From NCBI GenBank assembly GCA_040255405.1, contig JBDZUX010000008.1:1-64000 (forward strand): 64,000 nt of DNA, written 5' to 3'. Shown in pieces: positions 47,766 through 55,974 of this stretch. A program made the position numbers and the translations under genes. A model generated the notes under the pieces. That model did not search any database and was not told where the DNA came from. It worked only from the letters and a program-made list of their open reading frames with translations. Source of the stretch: 66-474 sp040255405. GTDB taxonomy: Bacteria > Pseudomonadota > Gammaproteobacteria > Xanthomonadales > Rhodanobacteraceae. How positions within the stretch are numbered: position 1 is the first letter of the stretch; every line of letters starts with the position of its first letter.

Positions 47766-49142
47766 GTGTGGACGGATGACCTGCGGACGCAGATCGAGGC
47801 GAACGCGCCGCCCGCCCTGTGCGTCGCCTTGAGCGGCGGTCCCGATTCGACGGCGCTGCTGCACGCGCTGGCGCAGTTGCCGGAAGCGCGCGAACGCGAC
47901 TTGCGCGCACTGCACGTCGATCATGGTTTGCATGCCGCCAGCGCGGATTGGGCGAAACGCTGCGCGGATTTCTGCAAGTCGATCGACGTGCCACTGACCA
48001 CGCTTCGCGTGCAGGTGGATCACGCACGCGGCGAAGGCGTCGAAGCGGCGGCACGCCGCGCCCGTTACGCGGCATTCTCCGAAACGATCGATGAAGACGA
48101 ATGGCTGGTGCTGGGCCACCATCGCGACGACCAGGTCGAAACCGTCCTGCTGAAGCTGTTGCGCGGTGCGGGACCGGAAGGCCTGGGCGGCATGCGCGCG
48201 CGGCGTCCATTCGCGCGCGGGTTTCTGTGGCGTCCGTTGCTCGAAACGCCACGCGAAATCTTGCGCAAGTACTTGTCAGAAAAAGGTCTTTCTTGCATCG
48301 AGGATCCCGCCAACGCCGACCCCCGCTTCGCACGCAACGTATTGCGGCGTGACATCCTGCCGCGCATCACGACGCACTGGCCGCACGCCGACACATCCAT
48401 CCTGCACGCGGCGCAGCTTTGCCGCGTCGCCGCCGATTACATCGACGGTGCCGCGCAAGCTGCGTTGGCGACATTGCGGCGCGATGCGGACACGCTGGAC
48501 GTCGCCGGCTGGCTGGCGCTTGCCGGGGCCTTGCGCGCGCCGGTGCTGGATGCGTGGCTGCACGCACGCGCACTCTCCGCGCCACCCGATGCATCGCGCG
48601 CCGAACTGGCGAAGCAAGCCGCAACGGCCTCGGAAGACAGCACGCCCGTCATCGCCTGGCCAGGCACGGAGGTCCGCATCTGGGACGGGCGGCTGCACGC
48701 GACGACGCCGCTGGCGCCGACTCCGGCAGATTGGCAAGCGCAATGGGGCGGTACGCCGCTCGCATTGCCGCCGGATTGCGGCGAACTGCAGCTCGAATCG
48801 ATGGACGCGGCATCGATGCACGTGACCAACCCACCGTTCGATCCGCCGCTGGCCGTGCGTTTCCGCCGTGGCGGCGAACGGATCAAGCCCGCCGGCGATG
48901 CGCACACCCGCGAACTCCGCGACCTGTTCCAGCAAGCACGCGTGCCGCCGTGGGTACGCGTGCGCTGCCCGCTGATTTACGTACATGGTGAATTGGTTGC
49001 GGTCGCCGACCTGTGGACCAGCCCGCGCGGCGAGGCAATCTTCGGTGCAATGGGCAAACGGCCTCGATGGGTGCCACCGCGGTGGCAAGGCGGGTCGTTC
49101 CGTGATGCGCCGTTCAGTTTGCGTGCGGGGAACCTGCGATAA
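47766..49142 (+). CDS. tilS: tRNA(Ile)-lysidine synthase
   Basis: TilS attaches lysine to C34 of the CAU-anticodon isoleucine tRNA, changing decoding from AUG to AUA. The product is 458 residues. The PP-loop ATP site reads CVALSGGPDSTALLHALAQL, followed by LHVDHGLHAASADWAKRC and VLGHHRDDQVETVLLKLLRG. The C-terminal TilS domains include FRRGGERIKPAGDAHTRELR. The GTG at 47766 is the likely start, four bases after the NYN stop. A tail of about 25 residues beyond the usual end is basic and low in complexity. Confidence 0.95.
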   Translation: MWTDDLRTQIEANAPPALCVALSGGPDSTALLHALAQLPEARERDLRALHVDHGLHAASADWAKRCADFCKSIDVPLTTLRVQVDHARGEGVEAAARRARYAAFSETIDEDEWLVLGHHRDDQVETVLLKLLRGAGPEGLGGMRARRPFARGFLWRPLLETPREILRKYLSEKGLSCIEDPANADPRFARNVLRRDILPRITTHWPHADTSILHAAQLCRVAADYIDGAAQAALATLRRDADTLDVAGWLALAGALRAPVLDAWLHARALSAPPDASRAELAKQAATASEDSTPVIAWPGTEVRIWDGRLHATTPLAPTPADWQAQWGGTPLALPPDCGELQLESMDAASMHVTNPPFDPPLAVRFRRGGERIKPAGDAHTRELRDLFQQARVPPWVRVRCPLIYVHGELVAVADLWTSPRGEAIFGAMGKRPRWVPPRWQGGSFRDAPFSLRAGNLR

Positions 49143-49171
49143 CACTGGCGCGAGGGGATCAGGAGACCACG

Positions 49172-49588
49172 ATGAATTCCACGCGCATTGCCGTCTTGCT
49201 TCTGCTTGCTTTCGCAACCGTCGGCCTGGCTGCACCGATGGCCTGGGCCGACCCGCCGCCATGGGCGCCCGCGCACGGCTGGCGCGCCAAGCACCGCTAC
49301 GTGTACTACCCCTCGGCCGAGGTCTACTACGCGCCGGATACGCGCATGTGGTTCTGGCTGGGCGGCGACGGCTGGCAGGCCGGCGTGAGCCTGCCCGTCG
49401 CGCTGCAAGGCTACGTGCAGGTGGGAGGCGTCGAGATCGATCTGGACGTCGATCGTCCCTATTTGCGCAATGACGACGTGGTGCGTCGCTACGGAGGCCA
49501 GCGGCATCACTGGCGGCAGGGTGGCGACGACCAGGGACATGCACACGGCCGCGACCAAGGGCACCCGCACGGCCATCACGACCACTGA
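49172..49588 (+). CDS. Small secreted protein with histidine-rich tail
   Basis: The product is 138 residues with a signal peptide (STRIAVLLLLAFATVGLAAP, cleaved near AWA-DPPP). The mature part has a tyrosine- and tryptophan-rich segment (HRYVYYPSAEVYYAPDTRMW, then FWLGGDGW) seen in small periplasmic proteins of proteobacteria. It ends with a histidine/glycine/aspartate-rich tail (GHAHGRDQGHPHGHHDH) that could bind Ni, Zn or Cu. A good AGGAGA ribosome-binding site precedes the ATG. The function is unknown. A gap of 383 bases follows. Confidence 0.78.
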   Translation: MNSTRIAVLLLLAFATVGLAAPMAWADPPPWAPAHGWRAKHRYVYYPSAEVYYAPDTRMWFWLGGDGWQAGVSLPVALQGYVQVGGVEIDLDVDRPYLRNDDVVRRYGGQRHHWRQGGDDQGHAHGRDQGHPHGHHDH

Positions 49589-49971
49589 AACTGCGGTCGG
49601 TTCTTCGGTCCCGTCCGCGAAGCGCGCGTCTGCCAAGTCGCCGTGATCGGGGCAGGCGTGGTGGAACCGATCGCGACGATCGGGAAATCGTCCATGGGGA
49701 GCATACCGCAATCCCGCCGCGCGGCAACGTCGAGGCCGGTCACCTCCTCCACCCTGCGGTGATGTTGCGCTACCGCCACCGATCCCCAGCAACGGCACCA
49801 TGACGCCAAGGCCCGTCAGCGCGGTGCCAGCCATCCGGCGCGGCAGGGCTTGGACACGCGTTGCGGATCGACCCGCGTCGCGCGCACTGCCGCCAGCGCA
49901 TGACCGCCGGCACTGGACACGCCGCGTACGACGTGCGAATCATTGGAACTTGCCCAACACGGGGATGCGCC
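49589..49971. other. Intergenic region without a recognised gene
   Basis: This gap of 383 bases lies between the histidine-tailed protein and the S9 peptidase. No conserved protein or RNA is visible. A 42-codon minus-strand frame inside it has no ribosome-binding site or recognisable similarity. A GGGGA ribosome-binding stretch at 49960-49964 serves the peptidase start. Confidence 0.5.
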
Positions 49972-52149
49972 ATGTATCGATTGCACGGGTTCATGCTGGC
50001 CGCGCTGTTCGTCACGGGCGCCGCGCTGGCGCCACCGCCTGCAGCCGCGGCATCGCCGCAGAGCGGCTTCACGCTGGCACAGGTGCTGTCGTATCCGTTC
50101 CCGCTGGATCTGACATCGTCGCAACACGGCAATCGCGTCGCCTGGGTCATCGACCGGAACGGCGTGCGCAATGTCTGGGTGGCGGAAGCGCCGGACTTCC
50201 AGCCGCGCGAGGTCACACGCTTCACGCAGGACGACGGGCAGGAAATCACGCAGCTCACGTTTTCACCGTCGGGTGACGCGCTGGTGTTCGTGCGCGGCGG
50301 CGACCACGACGCCAACTGGCCCGTCAAAGTGGCGGTCAATCCCGTGTCCAGCCCGATCGAACCGAAGGTGATGATCTGGGCGGTGGATCTCCAAAACGGC
50401 ACCTCGCGCGAACTCGTCGAGGGCGACGCGCCGGCGATTTCGCCGGAGGGCACGCTCGCCTACATCAAGGACGACCAGGTGTGGACGGCGCCGCTGTCGG
50501 CCAGCGACCGGGCCAAGCCGAAGCATCTGTTCTTCGATCACGGCAAGGACGGCGATTTGCAATGGTCGCCGGATGGCAAGCGGCTGGCGTTCGTGTCGCG
50601 TCGTGACGACCACGCATTCATCGGCGTGTTCACCGATGACCAGACGCCGATCCTGTACGTGTCACCTTCGACCAGCGTCGATGACGGCCCGCGCTGGTCG
50701 CCCGACGGCGCGCACATCGCGTTCACGCGCCAGCCGGGCAACGGCGGCCCGCCGCAACCGATCCTCGTGCAGACGCCGCAACCATGGTCGATCCGGGTTG
50801 CCGACGCGCGCACCGGCGAAGCCCATGTGGTGTGGCAAAGCCCCGACACGCTGGTCGGTTCGTATCCGCAAACGGCGGGCGGCGCGAACCTGCACTGGGC
50901 CGACGATGGATCAAAGCTGGTGTTCCTCAGCGATATCGACGGCTGGCCGCATCTTTATTCGATCGACGCAAACGGCGGCACACCACTGCTGCTGACGCCC
51001 GGCGAGTTCATGGTGGAAGACGTCGTGGTGGCGCCCGACGGCCGCTCGATCGTTTACAGCGCCAACACCGGCACCGCGAAGAACGATGACGATCGCCGGC
51101 ACCTTTTCCGCGTGGCGGTCGATCGCGCGCAGCCGGTCGCGCTGACTTCGGGCACCGCCTCGCAATGGTCGCCCACCATCGCCAGCGCGGATGCCGTGGC
51201 CTTCATCGACGCGGGCGCGCAACGCCCGCCGCTGGTTTCCGTGATGCAAGCCGACGGCAGCCAGCGGAAGGCGCTGCAAGCCAACCTGATCCCGAAGGAT
51301 TTCCCGACCGCGCAACTGCTCATCCCGCAGGCCGTTGCATTCAAGGCCGCGGACGGCACGCTCGTCCACGGCCAACTGTTCCGCAGCGCCGATGCCGCCG
51401 CCAACCAGCCCGGCATGATCTTCGTGCATGGCGGCCCGCCGCGGCAGATGCTGCTGGGTTGGCACTACATGGATTACTACACCAACAGCTACGCAGTGAA
51501 CCAGTATCTCGCCACGCACGGTTTCACCGTGCTGTCGGTGAACTACCGGCTCGGCATCGGCTACGGGCACGCGTTCCACAATCCGCCTGACGCGGGGCCG
51601 GCCGGCGCGTCCGAATACCAGGACGTCGTCGCGGGCGCGAAATACCTGCAACACGTGCACGGCGTCGATCCCGCGAGCATCGGCATCTGGGGCGGTTCGT
51701 ACGGCGGGTACCTGACGGCGCTGGCATTGGCACGGAACTCCGACATCTTCAAGGCCGGCGTGGACATGCACGGCCTGCACGACTGGTCGCGCGCGATCGG
51801 CTGGTGGTTCGACCAGAACCCCAACGGGCGCTACGAACAAGGCGACTACAAGAAAGCCCTCAAAGTGGCGTGGGATTCCTCGCCCGACGCCGACATCGCG
51901 AAATGGAAATCGCCCGTGCTGCTGATCCAGGGCGACGACGACCACAACGTGCACTTCTTCCAGATGACCGACGTGGTGCCGCGCCTCAAGAAACACGACG
52001 TGCCCTTCGAGGAAATGGTGATCCCCAACGAAATCCATGGCTTCCTGCGCCACGCCTCGTGGCTGCAAGCCGACACTGCGACCGCGGATTTCCTGCAGCG
52101 CAAACTCGGCAATGCCACGCACTGGGCGGGGAAAGGCGCTCCACGTTGA
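49972..52149 (+). CDS. S9-family prolyl oligopeptidase, secreted
   Basis: The product is 725 residues with a signal peptide (MYRLHGFMLAALFVTGAALA). An N-terminal seven-bladed propeller contains PD40-type repeats, such as LQWSPDGKRLAFVSRRDD and PRWSPDGAHIAFTRQPG. The C-terminal alpha/beta hydrolase domain has the full triad: serine in IGIWGGSYGGYLTALALA, aspartate in LLIQGDDDHNVHFFQM and histidine in IPNEIHGFLRHA. It probably degrades peptides in the periplasm. Dipeptidyl or acylaminoacyl specificity cannot be told apart by eye. GGGGA lies before the ATG at 49972. An interspersed palindrome lies just downstream. Confidence 0.94.
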   Translation: MYRLHGFMLAALFVTGAALAPPPAAAASPQSGFTLAQVLSYPFPLDLTSSQHGNRVAWVIDRNGVRNVWVAEAPDFQPREVTRFTQDDGQEITQLTFSPSGDALVFVRGGDHDANWPVKVAVNPVSSPIEPKVMIWAVDLQNGTSRELVEGDAPAISPEGTLAYIKDDQVWTAPLSASDRAKPKHLFFDHGKDGDLQWSPDGKRLAFVSRRDDHAFIGVFTDDQTPILYVSPSTSVDDGPRWSPDGAHIAFTRQPGNGGPPQPILVQTPQPWSIRVADARTGEAHVVWQSPDTLVGSYPQTAGGANLHWADDGSKLVFLSDIDGWPHLYSIDANGGTPLLLTPGEFMVEDVVVAPDGRSIVYSANTGTAKNDDDRRHLFRVAVDRAQPVALTSGTASQWSPTIASADAVAFIDAGAQRPPLVSVMQADGSQRKALQANLIPKDFPTAQLLIPQAVAFKAADGTLVHGQLFRSADAAANQPGMIFVHGGPPRQMLLGWHYMDYYTNSYAVNQYLATHGFTVLSVNYRLGIGYGHAFHNPPDAGPAGASEYQDVVAGAKYLQHVHGVDPASIGIWGGSYGGYLTALALARNSDIFKAGVDMHGLHDWSRAIGWWFDQNPNGRYEQGDYKKALKVAWDSSPDADIAKWKSPVLLIQGDDDHNVHFFQMTDVVPRLKKHDVPFEEMVIPNEIHGFLRHASWLQADTATADFLQRKLGNATHWAGKGAPR

Positions 52150-52180
52150 CGCAGCAGCGATCCCGGATCCTTTTTTTGCC

Positions 52181-52300
52181 CGTCATTCCGGGGGCGCCCG
52201 CGCTGTATGCGGGCGAAACCCGGAATCGGTCTTCTTTGCCAGGTTTGCAAAACCGATTCCTGGTTCCGCCGCAAGAAACCGCGGCGGCCCCGGAATGACG
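52181..52300. repeat. 120-base interspersed inverted-repeat element
   Basis: The outer arms CGTCATTCCGGGG (52181-52193) and CCCCGGAATGACG (52288-52300) are perfect inverted copies. An inner AACCCGGAATCGG and CCGATTCCTGGTT pair is also complementary with a few mismatches, and a CCGCCGC/GCGGCGG pair lies near the right end. The layout is a compound REP/MITE-like element between the S9 peptidase and NAT genes. Shortened relatives occur at 46871-46908 and near 62927-63100. Confidence 0.85.
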
Positions 52301-52344
52301 AGAAATGTCGATCGTCGACAGATTGCGCGAATCACTTTTCCGGA

Positions 52345-53196
52345 ATGGCAGATCACCCCATGCAGCAAGCACCACCAACCGAATCCATCGACCTCCACGC
52401 CTATCTCGAACGCATCGGCGTCCAAAGCCCCGTCGCGCCCGACCTGCAAACCCTGCGCACCATCACCACCGCGCACGTCGCCACGATACCATTCGAAAAT
52501 GTCGACCCGTTCCTCGGCATCTCCCCTGCCCTCGACATCGCGTCAGTCCAGCGCAAGTTGGTGCGCGATGGCCGCGGCGGCTACTGCTTCGAACAGAACC
52601 GCTTGCTGAGCGACGCCCTGCGCGCAATCGGCTTCCAGGTCACCGACCTCGCCGCGCGCGTGCTGTGGGGACAACCCGAGGACGCGATCACCGCGCGCAC
52701 CCACATGCTGCTGCGCGTCGAGGCGGACGGAGGATCATGGCTGGCTGACGCCGGCTTCGGCGGCAACACGCCCACCGGCCCGCTGCAACTCGTGCCCGAC
52801 ATCGAACAGGCCACGCCGCACGAACCATTCCGACTGATCCGCCGCAACGACAGCGACTGGCGGCTGCAACTGTTCGCAGCCGAGGCGTGGCAGACGCTGT
52901 ACCGCTTCGACCTGCAGCCGCAATTCCCGGCCGATTACCGCGTCAGCAACCATTGGACATCCACGAACCCCGATTCGCACTTCGTCACCGGCATCAGCGC
53001 CGCCCGCGCGCCAGCCGGCCGCAGGCTCACGCTCCGCAACCGACAGCTCACCGAGCGCGCCATCGGCGGCGCCACCACCATACATGCCCTCGCCAACGCC
53101 GCCGAAATCCGCGCGGTGCTGCAAGAAGAATTCCTGATCCGCCTGTCCGGAATTCCCGGACTGGACAAACGACTGGATCGCTTGCCGGACGTGTAG
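52345..53196 (+). CDS. nat: Arylamine N-acetyltransferase
   Basis: NAT transfers acetyl from acetyl-CoA to arylamines and hydrazines. The product is 283 residues. The Cys-His-Asp triad is visible: cysteine in DGRGGYCFEQNRLLSDAL, histidine in ARTHMLLRVEA and aspartate in SWLADAGFGGNTPTGPLQL. HVATIPFENVDPFLG is typical of the N-terminal domain. Starts at 52345 and 52360 are both possible; neither has a strong ribosome-binding site. The frame also stays open upstream through the repeat element, which is not expected to be translated. Confidence 0.93.
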   Translation: MADHPMQQAPPTESIDLHAYLERIGVQSPVAPDLQTLRTITTAHVATIPFENVDPFLGISPALDIASVQRKLVRDGRGGYCFEQNRLLSDALRAIGFQVTDLAARVLWGQPEDAITARTHMLLRVEADGGSWLADAGFGGNTPTGPLQLVPDIEQATPHEPFRLIRRNDSDWRLQLFAAEAWQTLYRFDLQPQFPADYRVSNHWTSTNPDSHFVTGISAARAPAGRRLTLRNRQLTERAIGGATTIHALANAAEIRAVLQEEFLIRLSGIPGLDKRLDRLPDV

Positions 53197-53311
53197 CCGG
53201 CGTCCACCAGCAGAACGATCCGAAGGCATCCTGCCGCGGCCCGCCGGGAACAACCGCTGGCGGCCGATGCGCAGCAGCCGCGACCCGCCCGCGCACGTCT
53301 GCACGAGAGGG

Positions 53312-54325
53312 CTACTCGGGCTGTCGAACCGTTCGATCTTTGACTTGCCGCCTCCACGCTGCCGGCGGCACACCCATGAACCGCTTGAACGCCCGCGAGA
53401 AGGACGCCTCTGATTCATAACCCACTTCCTGGGCCACTGCGATCACCGAGGCGGTTGTATCGCGCAACAGTGCCGCTCCGGCCTGCATGCGCCAGTCGGC
53501 GAGGTATTGCATCGGCGTCGCTCCGAGCATGTCCGCGAAGCGTTGATGGAATGCAGACCGTGACAAGCCAACGCGGCGACTCAGTTCGGAGACCGTCCAT
53601 GCCTCTGCAGGCGATGCGTGCATGAGCTTCAATGCGTGCCCGACAAACCGGTCACGCAGCCCCGCAAGCCAGCCGTTGCTCTCCTCGGGCAAGTCGTTCA
53701 TGTACTGCCTGATGGCGTTGATGAACAACATCTCGCTGAGTCGCTCCAGCATCGCATTCGTGCCCGGCCGCATGTTCGAAGCTTCCAGCGCGGCTTGGCG
53801 CATGCACTGCACTGCCCAGTCCTGCCCGGAACCGGACGGCAAATACAGCAGCCGGGGCAACGCGGCGACCAGGGGATTGAAGGGGCGCAGGTCGCAGCCC
53901 AGGAAGCCGCACACCAGCGTCGTGTCTGATGATGCCTCCGCAGGCTCGCCCAGGCGGGTCACTTGTGCACCGAGATGCAGAAGGAAAGGCAGCCGCTCTC
54001 CCTTGCGCGCGAAGTAGCTCGCGGGTTCGGCAGGCGCGCGCATGCCCGGCGCGCTGGAAACGACATGCGGGTCGCCTTGCGGGAAGAGGATGACATCGCC
54101 CGCTTCCAGGCGCACCGGCGTGCCATCGACGGCGGCACCCCACGCGGCACCGGATGTCACCGCGTGGAACTCGATCACGTGTTCCGAACCCGGCATCACG
54201 GCCTTCGCAATCTCGCGTGAGGGAGGCGCTTCGGCCACCCAGTCGCGCGATCCACTGACGTGGAAGTAGAGCGCTCCGCGGAGGCGCACGCTACGCAAGA
54301 CGTCGGAGAGGATGTCCTGGTTCAT
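53312..54325 (-). CDS. AraC-family transcription regulator
   Basis: The product is 337 residues. The N-terminal cupin-type sensor domain (AraC_binding_6 style) shows GSEHVIEFHAVTSGAAWGAA and LEAGDVILFPQGDPHVVSS. The C-terminal double helix-turn-helix reads WTVSELSRRVGLSRSAFHQR and IAVAQEVGYESEASFSRAFK. It is divergent from the SnoaL-like gene and likely controls it and the methyltransferase gene beyond; the 209-base gap would hold the operators. The start MNQDILSDVL at 54325 is chosen over an upstream in-frame extension that crosses the gap. The ligand is unknown. Confidence 0.92.
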   Translation of the reverse strand: MNQDILSDVLRSVRLRGALYFHVSGSRDWVAEAPPSREIAKAVMPGSEHVIEFHAVTSGAAWGAAVDGTPVRLEAGDVILFPQGDPHVVSSAPGMRAPAEPASYFARKGERLPFLLHLGAQVTRLGEPAEASSDTTLVCGFLGCDLRPFNPLVAALPRLLYLPSGSGQDWAVQCMRQAALEASNMRPGTNAMLERLSEMLFINAIRQYMNDLPEESNGWLAGLRDRFVGHALKLMHASPAEAWTVSELSRRVGLSRSAFHQRFADMLGATPMQYLADWRMQAGAALLRDTTASVIAVAQEVGYESEASFSRAFKRFMGVPPAAWRRQVKDRTVRQPE

Positions 54326-54481
54326 GGAAGCAGCACCACCGCTTGGGCCTGGACCGTTTCCGGCGCAATGGAATGAGTGGTACCCGGCCAAATGTGGACG
54401 CGCGATCAAGCATCGGAGACTGCAAGCAAGGCGTGGGTTGGCCCGACACGCAAAGATGTCGTCCACCGCTTGCAGGCACAC

Positions 54482-54505
54482 GGCGGTTCGAATCCGCCAC
54501 TTGCG
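54482..54505 (+). other. tRNA-like T-arm sequence (possible tRNA remnant)
   Basis: GGCGG-TTCGAAT-CCGCC at 54482-54498 is a perfect five-base stem with a seven-base TpsiC loop, as at the 3' end of a tRNA, followed by ACTTGCG. I cannot fold a full cloverleaf upstream and no CCA follows, so it is not an intact tRNA. It could be a tRNA fragment left by integration or recombination. It lies between the AraC gene and the SnoaL-like gene. Confidence 0.35.
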
Positions 54506-54534
54506 GCTTCCCACTTGAAAGGCAGAAGAAGGTC

Positions 54535-54915
54535 ATGAACTTCCAGCAGTCCGTCGCAAAATCCCGGCCATCCGTCACGGAAAACGTCGTTCGCGCCCAC
54601 CTCCTGGCATTTGTCGACCAAAAGGGCGTCGACGCCATCATGGGTGACTACGCCGAAGACGCAAATTTTCTTTCCGGGGACCGAACGTATCGCGGCAAGT
54701 CGGAAATCCGCGAATTTTTCGAGAACTTCCTCGCCGCGCTGCCGCCACAGGCGGTACGGGAATTCGTGCTGAAAAGCCTGCGGTGTGAGGGCAACGTGGC
54801 GCATATCACCTGGAGCGCAGGTCATCGATTGCCGCTTGGCACGGACACCTTCGTGGTGCGCGACGGCAAAATCGTGTCCCAGACCTTTGCCATGTACGTA
54901 CCGGCGACAGCATAA
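54535..54915 (+). CDS. SnoaL-like / NTF2-fold small protein
   Basis: The product is 126 residues with the SnoaL/NTF2 alpha+beta cone fold: HLLAFVDQKGVDAIMGDYAE at the start, then RTYRGKSEIREFFENFL and a C-terminal DTFVVRDGKIVSQTFAMYV. Such proteins are small-molecule isomerases, hydrolases or binding proteins; the substrate cannot be deduced. AGAAGG lies before the ATG at 54535. The gene is divergent from the AraC regulator and 42 bases upstream of the methyltransferase gene, probably one transcript. Confidence 0.85.
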   Translation: MNFQQSVAKSRPSVTENVVRAHLLAFVDQKGVDAIMGDYAEDANFLSGDRTYRGKSEIREFFENFLAALPPQAVREFVLKSLRCEGNVAHITWSAGHRLPLGTDTFVVRDGKIVSQTFAMYVPATA

Positions 54916-54957
54916 CAGCCGCCCCGTCCACATCCTCCCTGACCGGAACAAAATCCC

Positions 54958-55734
54958 ATGGCTGCACGTTTCGCTTTCCTCTACGGCTTGGCCGCGTATG
55001 GTGCCGGCCTTGTTGCCCTTCTTTACCTGATTGGCTTCATCGCCAATTTGTTCGTGCCTGCTTCCATCGACGTCGGCCGCACCGCACCGTGGCCCGAAGC
55101 AGTGTGGGTGGACCTGGTGCTGATGGGTGTATTTGGCGCGCAACACAGCGTCATGGCGCGCCGGTCATTCAAACAGTGGTGGACGCGCTTCGTTCCAAAA
55201 TCCGTGGAGCGCAGCACCTACGTGCTGGCCACCAGTGTTGTGCTCGCGCTGTTGTTTTGGCAGTGGCGTCCGATCGTGACGCCGACCGTGTGGCATGTCG
55301 ATTCCCCTGCCGTAGCGCAAGGATTGGTGGGATTGTTCTGGCTGGGTTGGCTGTTGGTGCTGATGAGTACGTTCCTCATCAATCACTTCGAACTTTTCGG
55401 CCTCCAGCAGGTATTCGTCCGACTCCGGGGCACCGGAATGCCGGCCATGAACTTCAAGACACCGATGTTGTATCGCGTTGTCCGCCATCCCCTGTATCTG
55501 GGCCTTTTGCTTGGTTTCTGGTCGACCCCCACCATGTCGCCGGGCCACGTGCTGTTCGCGGCGAGTGCCAGCATCTACATCCTTGTGGGCATCTCGTTCG
55601 AAGAGCGGGACCTGGTGGCACAGTTCGGCGAGCGCTACCGCCGCTACCAGGGAGAAGTCGGCATGTTGCTGCCGCGACCCGGCCGCAGCTGGCCAAGAGA
55701 ACGCAGTCGGGTTCACGCTCCTCGCGAGCCGTAA
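54958..55734 (+). CDS. MddA-like methanethiol S-methyltransferase (NnrU/ICMT-type membrane protein)
   Basis: The product is 258 residues with about five to six membrane segments. VFGAQHSVMARRSFKQWW near residue 60 and the C-terminal MLYRVVRHPLYLGLLLGFWS, then SFEERDLVAQFGERYRRYQG, are the signature of the isoprenylcysteine-methyltransferase-like fold. The overall pattern fits MddA, which methylates methanethiol to dimethyl sulfide. NnrU-like proteins share the fold, so the substrate is uncertain. It is downstream of the SnoaL-like gene and probably under the AraC regulator. Confidence 0.78.
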   Translation: MAARFAFLYGLAAYGAGLVALLYLIGFIANLFVPASIDVGRTAPWPEAVWVDLVLMGVFGAQHSVMARRSFKQWWTRFVPKSVERSTYVLATSVVLALLFWQWRPIVTPTVWHVDSPAVAQGLVGLFWLGWLLVLMSTFLINHFELFGLQQVFVRLRGTGMPAMNFKTPMLYRVVRHPLYLGLLLGFWSTPTMSPGHVLFAASASIYILVGISFEERDLVAQFGERYRRYQGEVGMLLPRPGRSWPRERSRVHAPREP

Positions 55735-55974
55735 TTGAGCCCGGCCCTCATCTGCAGAATCGTGCGCAGGCGCATGCATGCCAAGGCCGCGCAGCGTGAC
55801 CAAAGCGGGCATCCCGACGACGTGCGGCACCGCGGGCTCCGGCCGGCATGACCAGCACAGCTGGGGGCGTCTGGCATTCAATGAACGCTCTTGTCCAGCG
55901 CAACTTGTGCCAGTGGCCGCGCGGTGCCGCGATCCTTGCGCCCTTGCGTGATACGCTCGCGCCAAACAGTACGT

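Noticed and set aside
49576..49764. A short minus-strand frame in the gap before the S9 peptidase gene, with an inner ATG that would give 42 residues
   Set aside because: There is no ribosome-binding site, no recognisable similarity and no coding-like codon bias.
54400..54520. A complete tRNA gene around the T-arm at 54482
   Set aside because: I could not pair an acceptor stem, D-arm and anticodon arm in the right spacing, and no CCA follows.
54406..55146. A minus-strand frame of 246 codons whose translation contains SGGFEPPCACKRW
   Set aside because: It runs antisense through the SnoaL-like gene and into the methyltransferase gene. The GGFEPP-type peptide is a well-known false translation of tRNA-like DNA, so it supports the T-arm remnant and not a protein.
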